Part shown: positions 20,679 to 35,300 of the stretch, piece after piece | Numbering within the stretch: position 1 is the first letter of the stretch | How the letters are laid out: the number at the start of each line of letters is the position of its first letter | Assembly (NCBI GenBank): GCA_038025085.1 | Contig: CM076140.1 | Coordinates: forward strand, 27,250,501 to 27,314,500 | Origin: Tetragonia tetragonoides | Lineage: Eukaryota > Streptophyta > Magnoliopsida > Caryophyllales > Aizoaceae | Direction: 5' to 3' | DNA length: 64,000 bases | The notes under the pieces: model-generated | Database searches by the model: none | The model's input: only the letters and a program-made list of their open reading frames with translations | What the model was told of the DNA's origin: nothing | Made by a program: the position numbers and the translations under genes

Positions 20679-23600
20679 TTAATATTAAGAGAAAGCATCC
20701 AAATACATTGTTTGGATTCACTTGTGTGTGAAACTACACCTAGGAAGTTTACAAGTACAAACAAGCTTCAACTCAAGCTTTTGAATGCATTTACGCGTTT
20801 TAAAAGCTCGTACGAGTAGGGTGAAAGAGATTTGAGTTCTTTTGTGTTGTATATTAAGAGAAAGCATCCAAATACTTTGTTTGCATTCAATTGAGTGTGA
20901 AACTACACCTAGGATGTTTACAAGTACAAACAAGCTTCAACTCAAGCTTTTGAATGCATTTACGCGTTTTAAAAGCTCATACGAGTAGGGTGAAAGAGAT
21001 TTGAGTTCTTTTGTGTTGTAGATTAAGAGAAAGCATACAAATACTTTTTTTGCATTCATTTGAGTGTGAAACTACACCTATGATGTTTACAAGTACAAAC
21101 AAGCTTCAACTCAAGCTTTTGAATGCATTTACGCGTTTTAACAGCTCTTACGACTAGGGTGATAGAGATTGAATTCTTTTGTGTTGTATATTAAGAGAAA
21201 GCACCAAATGTTTTGTTTGCATTCATTTGTGTATGAAACTACACCAAGAATGTTTCCAATTGCAAACAAGCTTCAACTCAAGCTTTTGAATGCATTTACG
21301 CGTTTTAAAAGCTCATACGAGTAGGGTGAAAGAGATTTGAATTCTTTTGTGTTGTATATTAAGAGAAAGCATCCAAATACTTTGTTTGTATTCATATGAG
21401 TGTGAAAACTACATCTAGGATGTTTACAAGTACAAACAAGCCTCAACTCAAGCTTTTGAATGCATTTACGCGTTTTAAAAGCTCATACGAATAGGGTGAA
21501 AGAGATTTGAGTTCTTTTGTGTTGTATATTAAGAGAAAGCACCCAAATGTTTTGTTTGCATTCATTTGAGTATGAAACTACACCAAGAATGTTTTAAAGT
21601 GCAAACAAGCTTCAACTCAAGGTTTTGAATGCATTTACGCGTTTTAAAAGCTCATACGAGTAGGGTGAAAGAGATTTGAGTTCTTTTGTGTTTAATATTA
21701 AGAGAAAGCATCCAAATACATTGTTTGGATTGACTTGTGTGTGAAACTACACCTAGGAAGTTTACAAGTACAAACAAGCTTCAACTCAAGCTTTTGAATG
21801 CATTTACGCGTTTTAAAAGCTCTTACGACTAGGGTGAAAGAGATTTGAGTTCTTTTGTGTTGTATATTAAGAGAAAGCATCCAAATACTTTGTTTGCATT
21901 CAATTGAGTGTGAAACTACACCTAGGATGTTTACAAGTACAAACAAGCTTCAACTCAAGCTTTTGAATGCATTAACGCGTTTTAAAAGCTCATACGAGTA
22001 GGGTGAAAGAGATTTGAGTTCTTTTGTGTTGTAGATTAAGAGAAAGCATACAAATACTTTGTTTGCATTCATTTGAGTGTGAAACTACACCTATGATGTT
22101 TACAAGTACAAACAAGCTTCAACTCAAGCTTTTGAATGCATTTTAGGCGTTTTAAAAGCTCATACGAGTAGGGTGAAAGAGATTTGAGTTCTTTTGTGTT
22201 GTATATTAAGAGAAAGCATCCAAATACTTTGTTTGCATTCAATTGAGTGTGAAACTACACCTAGGATGTTTACAAGTACAAACAAGCTTCAACTCAAGCT
22301 TTTGAATGCATTAACGCGTATTAAAAGCTCATACGAGTAGGGTGAAAGAGATTTGAATTCTTTTGTGTTGTATATTAAGAGAAAGAATCCAAATACTTTG
22401 TTTGCATTCATTTGAGTGTGAAAACTACATCTAGGATGTTTACAAGTACAAACAACCTTCAACTCAAGCTTTTGAATGCATTTACTCGTTTTAACAGCTC
22501 TTACGACTAGGGCGATAGAGATTGAGTTCTTTTGTGTTGTATATTAAGAGAAAGCACCGAAATGTTTTGCTTGCATTCATTTAAGTATGAAACCACACCT
22601 AGGATGTTTACAAGTGCCAACAAGCTTCAACTCAAGCTTTTGAATCCATTTACGCGTTTTAAAAGCTCATACGAGTAGGGTGAAAGAGATTTTGAGTTCT
22701 TTTGTGTTGTATATTAAGAGAAAGCGTCCAAATACTTTGTTTGCATTCATTTGAGTGTGAAACTACACCTAGGATGTTTACAAGTACAAACAAGCTTCAA
22801 CTCAAGCTTTTGAATGCATTTTAGGCGTTTTAAAAGCTCATACGAGTAGGGTGAAAGAGATTTGAGTTCTTTTGTGTTGTATATTAAGAGAAAGCATCCA
22901 AATACTTTGTTTGCATTCAATTGAGTGTGAAACTACACCTAGGATGTTTACAAGTACAAACAAGCTTCAACTCAAGCTTTTGAATGCATTCACGCGTTTT
23001 AACAGCTCTTACGACTAGGGTGATAGAGATTGAATTCGTTTGTGTTGTATATTAAGAGAAAGCACCAAAAGTTTTGTTTGCATTCATTTGAGTATGAAAC
23101 TACATCAAGAATGTTTCAAATTGCAAACAAGCTTCAACTCAAGCTTTTGAATTCATTTACGCGTTTTAAAAGCTCATACGAGTAGGGTGAAACAGATTTG
23201 AATTCTTTTGTGTTGTATATTAAGAGAAAGCATCCAAATACTTTGTTTGCATTCATTTGAGTGTGAAAACTAGATCTAGGATGTTTACAAGTACAAACAA
23301 GCTTCAACTCAAGCTTTTGAATGCATTTACTCGTTTTAACACCTCTTACGACTAGGGTGATAGAGATTGAGTTCTTTTGTGTTGTATATTAAGAGAAAGC
23401 ACCCAAATGTTCTGTTTGCATTCATTTGAGTATGAAACCACACCTAGGATGTTTACAAGTACAAACAAGCTTCAACTCAACCTTTTGAATGCATTTACTC
23501 GTTTTAACACCTCTTACGACCATGGTGATAGAGATTGAGTTCTTTTGTGTTGTATATTAAGAGAAAGCACCCAAATGTTTTGTTTGCATTCATTTGAGTA

Positions 23601-24892
23601 TGAAACCACACCTAGGATGTTTAGAAGTGCAAACAAGCTTCAAGTCTTGCTTTTGAATGCATTTACACGTTTTAAAAGCTCATACGAGTAGCGTGAAAGA
23701 GATTTTGAGTTCTTTTGTGTTGTATATTAAGAGAAAGCACCCAAATGTTTTGTTTGCATTCATTTGAGTATGAAACTACACCAAGAATGTTTTAAAGTGC
23801 AAACAAGCTTCAACTCAAGGTTTTGAATGCATTTACGCGTTTCAAAAGCTCATACGAGTAGGGTGAAAGAGATTTTGAGTTCTTTTTTGTTGTATATTAG
23901 GAGAAAGCATACAAATACTTTGTTTGCATTCAATTGAGTGTGAAACTACACCTAGGACGTTTACAAGTACAAACAAGCTTCAACTCAAGCTTTTGAATGC
24001 ATTTACGCGTTTTAACAGCTCTTACGACTAGGGTGATAGAGATTGAGTTCTTTTGTGTTGTATATTAAGAGAAAGCACCCAAATGTTTTGTTTGCATTCA
24101 TTTGAGTATGAAACTACACCAAGATTGTTTTAAAGTGCAAACAAGCTTCAACTCAAGGTTTTGAATGCATTTACGCGTTTTAAACGCTCATACGAATAGG
24201 GTGAAAGAGATTTGAGTTCTTTTGTGTTGTATATTAAGAGAAAGCACCCAAATGTTTTGTTTGCATTCATTTGAGTATGAAACTACACCAAGAATGTTTT
24301 AAAGTGCAAACAAGCTTCAAGTCATGCTTTTGAATGCATTTACACGTTTTAAAAGCTCATACGAGTAGCGTGAAAGAGATTTTGAGTTCTTTTGTGTTGT
24401 ATATTAAGAGAAAGCACCCAAATGTTTTGTTTGCATTCATTTGAGTATGAAACTACACCAAGAATGTTTTAAAGTGCAAACAAGCTTCAACTCAAGGTTT
24501 TGAATGCATTTACGCGTTTCAAAAGCTCATACGAGTAGGGTGAAAGAGATTTTGAGTTCTTTTTTGTTGTATATTAGGAGAAAGCATACAAATACTTTGT
24601 TTGCATTCAATTGAGTGTGAAACTACACCTAGGACGTTTACAAGTACAAACAAGCTTCAACTCAAGCTTTTGAATGCATTTACGCGTTTTAACAGCTCTT
24701 ACGACTAGGGTGATAGAGATTGAGTTCTTTTGTGTTGTATATTAAGAGAAAGCACCCAAATGTTTTGTTTGCATTCATTTGAGTATGAAACTACACCAAG
24801 ACTGTTTTAAAGTGCAAACAAGCTTCAACTCAAGGTTTTGAATGCATTTACGCGTTTTAAACGCTCATACGAATAGGGTGAAAGAGATTTGA
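20667..24892. repeat. 4226-bp tandem block A, copy 2
   Basis: Direct tandem copy of 16441-20666, abutting it with no spacer. At the right edge (24893) the sequence continues ttgtatattaagag, whereas copy 1 continues into tttaatattaagag, the start of copy 2. This locates the junction to within one monomer. Confidence 0.92.
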
Positions 24893-25156
24893 GTTCTTTT
24901 GTGTTGTATATTAAGAGAAAGCACCCAAATGTTTTGTTTGCATTCATTTGAGTATGAAACTACACCAAGAATGTTTTAAAGTGCAAACAAGCTTCAACTC
25001 AAGGTTTTGAATGCATTTACGCGTTTTAAAAGCTCATACAAGTAGGGTGAAAGAGATTTGAGTTCTTTTGTGTTGTATATTAAGAGAAAGCACCCAAATG
25101 TTTTGTTTGCATTCATTTGAGTATGAAACTACACCTAGGATGTTTACAAGTACAAA

Positions 25157-28030
25157 CAAGGTTCAACTCAAGCTTTTGAATGCATTTACGCGTTTTAAAA
25201 GCTCATACGAGTAGGGTGAAAGAGATTTGAGTTCTTTTGTGTTGTAGATTAAGAGAAAGCATACAAATACTTTGTTTGCATTCATTTGAGTGTGAAACTA
25301 CGCCTATGATGTTTACAAGTACAAACAAGCTTCAACTCAAGCTTTTGAATGCATTTACGCGTTTTAACAGCTCTTACGAGTAGGGTGATAGAGATTGAAT
25401 TCTTTTGTGTTGTATATTAAGAGAAAGCACCAAATGTTTTGTTTGCATTCATTTGTGTATGAAACTACACCAAGAATGTTTCCAATTGCAAACAAGCTTC
25501 AACTCAAGCTTTTGAATGCATTTACGCGTTTTAAAAGCTCATACGAGTAGGGTGAAAGAGATTTGAATTCTTTTGTGTTGTATATTAAGAGAAAGAATCC
25601 AAATACTTTGTTTGCATTCATTTGAGTGTGAAAACTACATCTAGGGTGTTTACAAGTACAAAAAAGCCTCAACTCAAGCTTTTGAAGGCATTTACGCGTT
25701 TTAAAAGCTCATACGAATAGGGTGAAAGAGATTTGAATTCTTTTGTGTTGTATATTAAGTGAAAGCATCCAAATACTTTGTTTGCATTCATATGAGTGTG
25801 AAAACTACATCTAGGATGTTTACAAGTACAAACAAGCTTCAACTCAAGCTTTTGAATGCATTTACTCGTTTTAACAGCTCTTACGACTAGGGTGATAGAG
25901 ATTGAGTTCTTTTGTGTTGTATATTAAGAGAAAGCACCGAAATATTTTGCTTGCATTCATTTAAGTATGAAACCACACCTAGGATGTTTACAAGTGCAAA
26001 CAAGCTTCAACTCAAGCTTTTGAATCCATTTACGCGTTTTAAAAGCTCATACGAGTAGGATGAAAGAGATTTTGAGTTCTTTTGTGTTGTATATTAAGAG
26101 AAAGCATCCAAATACTTTGTTTGCATTCATTTGAGTGTGAAACTACACCTAGGATGTTTACAAGTACAAACAAGCTTCAACTCAAGCTTTTGAATGCATT
26201 TAGGCGTTTTAAAAGCTCAAACGAGTAGGGTGAAAGAGATTTGAGTTCTTTTGTGTTGTATATTAAGAGAAAGCACCCAAATGTTTTGTTTGCATTCATT
26301 TGAGTATGAAACTACACCAAGAATGTTTTAAAGTGCAAACAAGCTTCAACTCAAGGTTTTGAATGCATTTACGCGTTTTAAAAGCTCATACGAGTAGGGT
26401 GAAAGAGATTTGAGTTCTTTTGTGTTTAATATTAAGAGAAAGCATCGAAATACATTGTTTGGATTCACTTGTGTGTGAAACTACACCTAGGAAGTTTACA
26501 AGTACAAACAAGCTTCAACTCAAGCTTTTGAATGCATTTACGCGTTTTAAAAGCTCATACGAGTAGGGTGAAAGAGATTTGAGTTCTTTTGTGTTGTATA
26601 TTAAGAGAAAGCATCCAAATACTTTGTTTGCATTCAATTGAGTGTGAAACTACACCTAGGATGTTTACAAGTACAAACAAGCTTCAACTCAAGCTTTTGA
26701 ATGCATTTATGCGTTTTAAAAGCTCATACGAGTAGGGTGAAAGAGATTTGAATTCTTTTGTGTTGTCTATTAAGAGAAAGCATCCAAATACTTTGTTTGC
26801 ATTCATTTGAGTGTGAAAACTACATCTAGGATGTTTACAAGTACAAACAAGCTTCAACTCAAGCTTTTGAATGCATTTACTCGTTTTAACACCTCTTACG
26901 ACTAGGGTGATAGAGATTGAGTTCTTTTGTGTTGTATATTAAGAGAAAGCACCCAAATGTTTTGTTTGCATTCATTTGAGTATGAAACCACACCTAGGAT
27001 GTTTACAAGTACAAACAAGCTTCAACTCAACCTTTTGAATGCATTTACTCGTTTTAACACCTCTTACGACTAGGGTGATAGAGATTGAGTTCTTTTGTGT
27101 TGTATATTAAGAGAAAGCACCCAATTGTTTTGTTTGAATTCATTTGAGTATGAAACCACACCTAGGATGTTTACAAGTACAAACAAGCTTCAAGTCAAGC
27201 TTTTGAATGCATTTACACGTTTTAAAAGCTCATACGAGTAGCGTGAAAGAGATTTTGAGTTGTTTTGTGTTGTATATTAAGAGAAAGCACCCAAATGTTT
27301 TGTTTGCATTCATTTGAGAATCAAACTACACCAAGAATGTTTTAAAGTGCAAACAAGCTTCAACTCAATGTTTTGAATGCATTTACGCGTTTCAAAAGCT
27401 CATACGAGTAGGGTGAAAGAGATTTTGAGTTCTTTTGTGTTGTATATTAAGAGAAAGCATACAAATACTTTGTTTGCATTCAATTGAGTGTGAAACTACA
27501 CGTAGGATGTTTATAAGTACAAACAAGCTTCAACTCAAGCTTTTGAATGCATTTACGCGTTTTAACAGCTCTTACGACTAGGGTGATAGAGATTGTGTTC
27601 TTTTGTGTTGTATATTAAGAGAAAGCACCCAAATGTTTTGTTTGCATTCATTTGAGTATGAAACTACACCAAGAATGTTTTAAAGTGCAAACAAGCTTCA
27701 ACTCAAGGTTTTTGAATGCATTTACGCGTTTTAAAAGCTCATACGAATAGGGTGAAAGAGATTTGAGTTCTTTTGTGTTGTATATTAAGAGAAAGCACCC
27801 AAATGTTTTGTTTGCATTCATTTGAGTATGAAACTACACCAAGAATGTTTTAAAGTGCAAACAAGCTTCAACTCAAGGTTTTGAATGCATTTACGCGTTT
27901 TAAAAGCTCATACGAGTAGGGTGAAAGAGATTTGAGTTCTTTTGTGTTTAATATTAAGAGAAAGCATCCAAATACATTTATTGGATTCACTTGTTTGTGA
28001 AACTACACCTAGGATGTTTACAAGTACAAA
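25157..28030. repeat. 2874-bp tandem block B, copy 1 (17 monomers)
   Basis: Delimited by the variant caaggttcaactc at 25157 and 28031. Shared markers with copy 2 include ctcaaacgagtag (26217 and 29088), cacccaattgttttgtttg (27118 and 29989) and the gaaggcattta variant. It is 3 bases longer than copy 2 because copy 2 lost 3 bases in the tttacaagtacaaac motif at 28522. Confidence 0.87.
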
Positions 28031-30901
28031 CAAGGTTCAACTCAAGCTTTTGAATGCATTTACGCGTTTTAAAAGCTCATACGAGTAGGGTGAAAGAGAT
28101 TTGAGTTCTTTTGTGTTGTAGATTAAGAGAAAGCATACAAATACTTTGTTTGCATTCATTTGAGTGTGAAACTACACCTATGATGTTTACAAGTACAAAC
28201 AAGCTTCAACTCAAGCTTTTGAATGCATTTACGCGTTTTAACAGCTCTTACGACTAGGGTGATAGAGATTGAATTCTTTTGTGTTGTATATTAAGAGAAA
28301 GCACCAAATGTTTTGTTTGCATTCATTTGTGTATGAAACTACACCAAGAATGTTTCCAATTGCAAACAAGCTTCAACTCAAGCTTTTGAATGCATTTACG
28401 CGTTTTAAAAGCTCATACAAGTAGGGTGAAAGAGATTTGAATTCTTTTGTGTTGTATATTAAGAGAAAGAATCCAAATACTTTGTTTGCATTCATTTGAG
28501 TGTGAAAACTACATCTAGGATGTTTACTACAAACAAGCCTCAACTCAAGCTTTTGAAGGCATTTACGCGTTTTAAAAGCTCATACGAATAGGGTGAAAGA
28601 GATTTGAATTCTTTTGTGTTGTATATTAAGTGAAAGCATCCAAATACTTTGTTTGCATTCATATGAGTGTGAAAACTACATCTAGGATGTTTACAAGTAC
28701 AAACAAGCTTCAACTCAAGCTTTTGAATGCATTTACTCGTTTTAACAGCTCTTACGACTAGGGTGATAGAGATTGAGTTCTTTTGTGTTGTATATTAAGA
28801 GAAAGCACCGAAATGTTTTGCTTGCATTCATTTAAGTATGAAACCACACCTAGGATGTTTACAAGTGCAAACAAGCTTCAACTCAAGCTTTTGAATCCAT
28901 TTACGCGTTTTAAAAGCTCATACGAGTAGGGTGAAAGAGATTTTGAGTTCTTTTGTGTTGTATATTAAGAGAAAGCATCCAAATACTTTGTTTGCATTCA
29001 TTTGAGTGTGAAACTACACCTAGGATGTTTACAAGTACAAACAAGCTTCAACTCAAGCTTTTGAATGCATTTAGGCGTTTTAAAAGCTCAAACGAGTAGG
29101 GTGAAAGAGATTTGAGTTCTTTTGTGTTGTATATTAAGAGAAAGCACCCAAATGTTTTGTTTGCATTCATTTGAGTATGAAACTACACCAAGAATGTTTT
29201 AAAGTGCAAACAAGCTTCAACTCAAGGTTTTGAATGCATTTACGCGTTTTAAAAGCTCATACGAGTAGGGTGAAAGAGATTTGAGTTCTTTTGTGTTTAA
29301 TATTAAGAAAAAGCATCCAAATACATTTTTTGGATTCACTTGTGTGTGAAACTACACCTAGGAAGTTTACAAGTACAAACAAGCTTCAACTCAAGCTTTT
29401 GAATGCATTTACGCGTTTTAAAAGCTCATACGAGTAGGGTGAAAGAGATTTGAGTTCTTTTGTGTTTAATATTAAGAGAAAGCATCCAAATACTTTGTTT
29501 GCATTCAATTCAGTGTGAAACTACACCTAGGATGTTTACAAGTACAAACAAGCTTCAACTTAAGCTTTTGAATGCATTTATGCGTTTTAAAAGCTCATAC
29601 GAGTAGGGTGAAAGAGATTTGAATTCTTTTGTGTTGTCTATTAAGAGAAAGCATCCAAATACTTTGTTTGCATTCATTTGAGTGTGAAAACTACATCTAG
29701 GATGTTTACAAGTACAAACAAGCTTCAACTCAAGCTTTTGAATGCATTTACTCGTTTTAACACCTCTTACGACTAGGGTGATAGAGATTGAGTTCTTTTG
29801 TGTTGTATATTAAGAGAAAGCACCCAAATGTTTTGTTTGCATTCATTTGAGTATGAAACCACACCTAGGATGTTTACAAGTACAAACAAGCTTCAACTCA
29901 ACCTTTTGAATGCATTTACTCGTTTTAACACCTCTTACGACTAGGGTGATAGAGATTGAGTTCTTTTGTGTTGTATATTAAGAGAAAGCACCCAATTGTT
30001 TTGTTTGAATTCATTTGAGTATGAAACCACACCTAGGATGTTTACAAGTACAAACAAGCTTCAAGTCAAGCTTTTGAATGCATTTACACGTTTTAAAAGC
30101 TCATACGAGTAGCGTGAAAGAGATTTTGAGTTGTTTTGTGTTGTATATTAAGAGAAAGCACCCAAATGTTTTGTTTGCATTCATTTGAGAATGAAACTAC
30201 ACCAAGAATGTTTTAAAGTGCAAACAAGCTTCAACTCAAGGTTTTGAATGCATTTACGCGTTTCAAAAGCTCATACGAGTAGGGTGAAAGAGATTTTGAG
30301 TTCTTTTGTGTTGTATATTAAGAGACAGCATACAAATACTTTGTTTGCATTCAATTGAGTGTGAAACTACACGTAGGATGTTTACAAGTACAAACAAGCT
30401 TCAACTCAAGCTTTTGAATGCATTTACGCGTTTTAACAGCTCTTACGACTAGGGTGATAGAGATTGTGTTCTTTTGTGTTGTATATTAAGAGAAAGCACC
30501 CAAATGTTTTGTTTGCATTCATTTGAGTATGAAACTACACCAAGAATGTTTTAAAGTGCAAACAAGCTTCAACTCAAGGTTTTTGAATGCATTTACGCGT
30601 TTTAAAAGCTCATACGAATAGGGTGAAAGAGATTTGAGTTCTTTTGTGTTGTATATTAAGAGAAAGCACCCAAATGTTTTGTTTGCATTCATTTGAGTAT
30701 GAAACTACACCAAGAATGTTTTAAAGTGCAAACAAGCTTCAACTCAAGGTTTTGAATGCATTTACGCGTTTTAAAAGCTCATACGAGTAGGGTGAAAGAG
30801 ATTTGAGTTCTTTTGTGTTTAATATTAAGAGAAAGCATCCAAATACATTTATTGGATTCACTTGTTTGTGAAACTACACCTAGGATGTTTACAAGTACAA
30901 A
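28031..30901. repeat. 2871-bp tandem block B, copy 2
   Basis: Starts at caaggttcaactc (28031) and ends before the next one at 30902. It carries the tttactacaaac 3-bp deletion at 28522, also present in copy 3 at 31393. 2871/17 is 168.9, so it is again 17 monomers. Confidence 0.87.
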
Positions 30902-32350
30902 CAAGGTTCAACTCAAGCTTTTGAATGCATTTACGCGTTTTAAAAGCTCATACGAGTAGGGTGAAAGAGATTTGAGTTCTTTTGTGTTGTAGATTAAGAG
31001 AAAGCATACAAATACTTTGTTTGCATTCATTTGAGTGTGAAACTACACCTATGATGTTTACAAGTACAAACAAGCTTCAACTCAAGCTTTTGAATGCATT
31101 TACGCGTTTTAACAGCTCTTACGACTAGGGTGATAGAGATTGAATTCTTTTGTGTTGTATATTAAGAGAAAGCACCAAATGTTTTGTTTGCATTCATTTG
31201 TGTATGAAACTACACCAAGAATGTTTCCAATTGCAAACAAGCTTCAACTCAAGCTTTTGAATGCATTTACGCGTTTTAAAAGCTCATACAAGTAGGGTGA
31301 AAGAGATTTGAATTCTTTTGTGTTGTATATTAAGAGAAAGAATCCAAATACTTTGTTTGCATTCATTTGAGTGTGAAAACTACATCTAGGATGTTTACTA
31401 CAAACAAGCCTCAACTCAAGCTTTTGAAGGCATTTACGCGATTTAAAAGCTCATACGAATAGGGTGAAAGAGATTTGAATTCTTTTGTGTTGTATATTAA
31501 GTGAAAGCATCCAAATACTTTGTTTGCATTCATATGAGTGTGAAAACTACATCTAGGATGTTTACAAGTACAAACAAGCTTCAACTCAAGCTTTTGAATG
31601 CATTTACTCGTTTTAACAGCTCTTACGACTAGGGTGATAGAGATTGAGTTCTTTTGTGTTGTATATTAAGAGAAAGCACCGAAATGTTTTGCTTGCATTC
31701 ATTTAAGTATGAAACCACACCTAGGATGTTTACAAGTGCAAACAAGCTTCAACTCAAGCTTTTGAATCCATTTACGCGTTTTAAAAGCTCATACGAGTAG
31801 GGTGAAAGAGATTTTGAGTTCTTTTGTGTTGTATATTAAGAGAAAGCATCCAAATACTTTGTTTTCATTCATTTGAGTGTGAAACTACACCTAGGATGTT
31901 TACAAGTACAAACAAGCTTCAACTCAAGCTTTTGAATGCATTTAGGCGGTTTAAAAGCTCAAACGAGTAGGGTGAAAGAGATTTGAGTTCTTTTGTGTTG
32001 TATATTAAGAGAAAGCACCCAAATGTTTTGTTTGCATTCATTTGAGTATGAAACTACACCAAGAATGTTTTAAAGTGCAAACAAGCTTCAACTCAAGGTT
32101 TTGAATGCATTTACGCGTTTTAAAAGCTCATACGAGTAGGGTGAAAGAGATTTGAGTTCTTTTGTGTTTAATATTAAGAAAAAGCATCCAAATACATTTT
32201 TTGGATTCACTTGTGTGTGAAACTACACCTAGGAAGTTTACAAGTACAAACAAGCTTCAACTCAAGCTTTTGAATGCATTTACGCGTTTTAAAAGCTCAT
32301 ACGAGTAGGGTGAAAGAGATTTGAGTTCTTTTGTGTTTAATATTAAGAGA
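30902..32350. repeat. Block B, copy 3, truncated
   Basis: Follows copy 2 at an offset of 2871 for about 1450 bases, including tttactacaaac at 31393 and gtgtttaatattaagaaaaag near 32165. It then departs into an additional gcatcgaaatacattg monomer. The truncation marks a later exchange or deletion. Confidence 0.8.
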
Positions 32351-35300
32351 AAGCATCGAAATACATTGTTTGGATTCACCTGTGTGTGAAACTACACCTA
32401 GGAAGTTTACAAGTACAAACAAGCTTCAACTCAAGCTTTTGAATGCATTTACGCGTTTTAAAAGCTCATACGAGTAGGGTGAAAGAGATTTGAGTTCTTT
32501 TGTGTTGTATATTAAGAGAAAGCATCCAAATACTTTGTTTGCATTCATTTGAGTGTGAAAACTACATCTAGGATGTTTACAAGTACAAACAAGCCTCAAC
32601 TCAAGCTTTTGAATGCATTTACGCGTTTTAAAAGCTCATACGAATAGGGTGAAAGAGATTTGAATTCTTTTGTGTTGTATATTAAGTGAAAGCATCCAAA
32701 TACTTTGTTTGCATTCATATGAGTGTGAAAACTACATCTAGGATGTTTATAAGTACAAACAAGCTTCAACTCAAGCTTTTGAATGCATTTACTCGTTTTA
32801 ACAGCTCTTACGACTAGGGTGATAGAGATTGAGTTTTTTTGTGTTGTATATTAAGAGAAAGCACCGAAATGTTTTGCTTGCATTCATTTAAGTATGAAAC
32901 CACACCTAGGATGTTTACAAGTGCAAACAAGCTTCAACTCAAGCTTTTGAATCCATTTACGCGTTTTAAAAGCTCATACGAGTAGGGTGAAAGAGATTTT
33001 GAGTTCTTTTGTGTTGTATATTAAGAGAAAGCACCAAATGTTAATATACTAAGAGAAAGCACCAAATGTTTTGTTTGCATTCATTTGAGTATGAAACTAC
33101 ACCAAGAGTGTTTCAAATTGCAAACAAGCTTCAACTCAAGCTTTTGAATGCATTTACGCGTTTTAAAAGCTCATACGAGTAGGGTGAAAGAGATTTGAGT
33201 TCTTTTGTGTTTAATATTAAGAGAAAGCATCCAAATACATTGTTTGGATTCACTTGTGTGTGAAACTACACCTAGGAAGTTTACAAGTACAAACAAGCTT
33301 CAACTCAAGCTTTTGAATGCATTTACGCGTTTTAAAAGCTCATACGAGTAGGGTGAAAGAGATTTGAGTTCTTTTGTGTTGTATATTAAGAGAAAGCATC
33401 CAAATACTTTGTTTGCATTCAATTGAGTGTGAAACTACACCTAGGATGTTTACAAGTACAAACAAGCTTCAACTCAAGCTTTTGAATGCATTTACGCGTT
33501 TTAAAAGCTCATACGAGTAGGGTGAAAGAGATTTGAGTTCTTTTGTGTTGTAGATTAAGAGAAAGCATACAAATACTTTGTTTGCATTCATTTGAGTGTG
33601 AAACTACACCTATGATGTTTACAAGTACAAACAAGCTTCAACTCAAGCTTTTGAATGCATTTACGCGTTTTAACAACTCTTACGACTAGGGTGATAGAGA
33701 TTGAATTCTTTTGTGTTGTATATTAAGAGAAAGCACCAAATGTTTTGTTTGCATTCATTTGTGTATGAAACTACACCAAGAATGTTTCCAATTGCAAACA
33801 AGTTTCAACTCAAGCTTTTGAATGCATTTACGCGTTTTAAAAGCTCATACGAGTAGGGTGAAAGAGATTTGAATTCTTTTGTGTTGTATATTAAGAGAAA
33901 GAATCCAAATACTTTGTTTGCATTCATTTGAGTGTGAAAACTACATCTAGGATGTTTACAAGTACAAACAAGCCTCAACTCAAGCTTTTGAATGCATTTA
34001 CGCGTTTTAAAAGCTCATACGAGTAGGGTGAAAGAGATTTGAATTCTTTTGTGTTGTATATTAAGAGAAAGAATCCAAATACTTTGTTTGCATTCATTTG
34101 AGTGTGAAAACTACATCTAGGATGTTTACAAGTACAAACAAGCCTCAACTCAAGCTTTTGAATGCATTTACGCGTTTTAAAAGCTCATACGAATAGGGTG
34201 AAAGAGATTTGAATTCTTTTGTGTTGTATATTAAGTGAAAGCATCCAAATACTTTGTTTGTATTCATTTAAGTATGAAACCACACCTAGGATGTTTACAT
34301 GTGCAAACAAGCTTCAACTCAAGCTTTTGAATCCATTTACGCGTTTTAAAAGCTCATACGAGTAGGGTGAAAGAGATTTTGAGTTCTTTTGTGTTGTATA
34401 TTAAGAGAAAGCATCCAAATACTTTGTTTGCATTCATTTGAGTGTAAAACTAAACCTAGGATGTTTACAAGTACAAACAAGCTTCAACTCAAGCTTTTGA
34501 ATGCATTTACGCGTTTTAAAAGCTCATACGTGTAGGGTGAAAGAGATTTGAGTTCTTTTGTGTTGTATATTAAGAGAAAGCATCCAAATACTTTGTTTGC
34601 ATTCAATTGAGTGTGAAACTACACCTAGGATGTTTACAAGTACAAACAAGCTTCAACTCAAGCTTTTGAATGCATTCAGGCGTTTTAACAGCTCTTACGA
34701 CTAGGGTGATAGAGATTGAATTCGTTTGTGTTGTATTTTAAGAGAAAGCCCCAAAAGTTTTGTTTGCATTCATTTGAGTATGAAACTACATCAAGAATGT
34801 TTCAAATTGCAAACAAGCTTCAACTCAAGCTTTTGAATGCATTTACGCGTTTTAAAAGCTCATACGAGTAGGGTGAAAGAGATTTGAATTCTTTTGTGTT
34901 GTATATTAAGAGAAAGCACCCAAATATTTTGTTTGCATTCATTTGAGTATGAAACCACACCTTGGATGTTTACTAGTACAAACAAGCTTCAACTCAAGCT
35001 TTTGAATGCACTTACACGTTTTAAAAGCCCATACGAGTAGGGTGAATGAGATTTTGAGTTCTTTTGCGTTGTATATTAAGAGAAAGCGTCCAAATACTTT
35101 GTTTGCATTCATATGAGTGTGAAAACTACATCTAGGATGTTTACAAGTACAAACAAACATCAACTCAAGCTTTTGAATGCATTTACTCGTTTTAACAGCT
35201 CTTACGACTAGGGTGATAGAGATTGAGTTCTTTTGTGTTGTATATTAAGAGAAAGCACCCAAATGATTTGTTTGCATTCATTTGAGTATGAAACCACACC

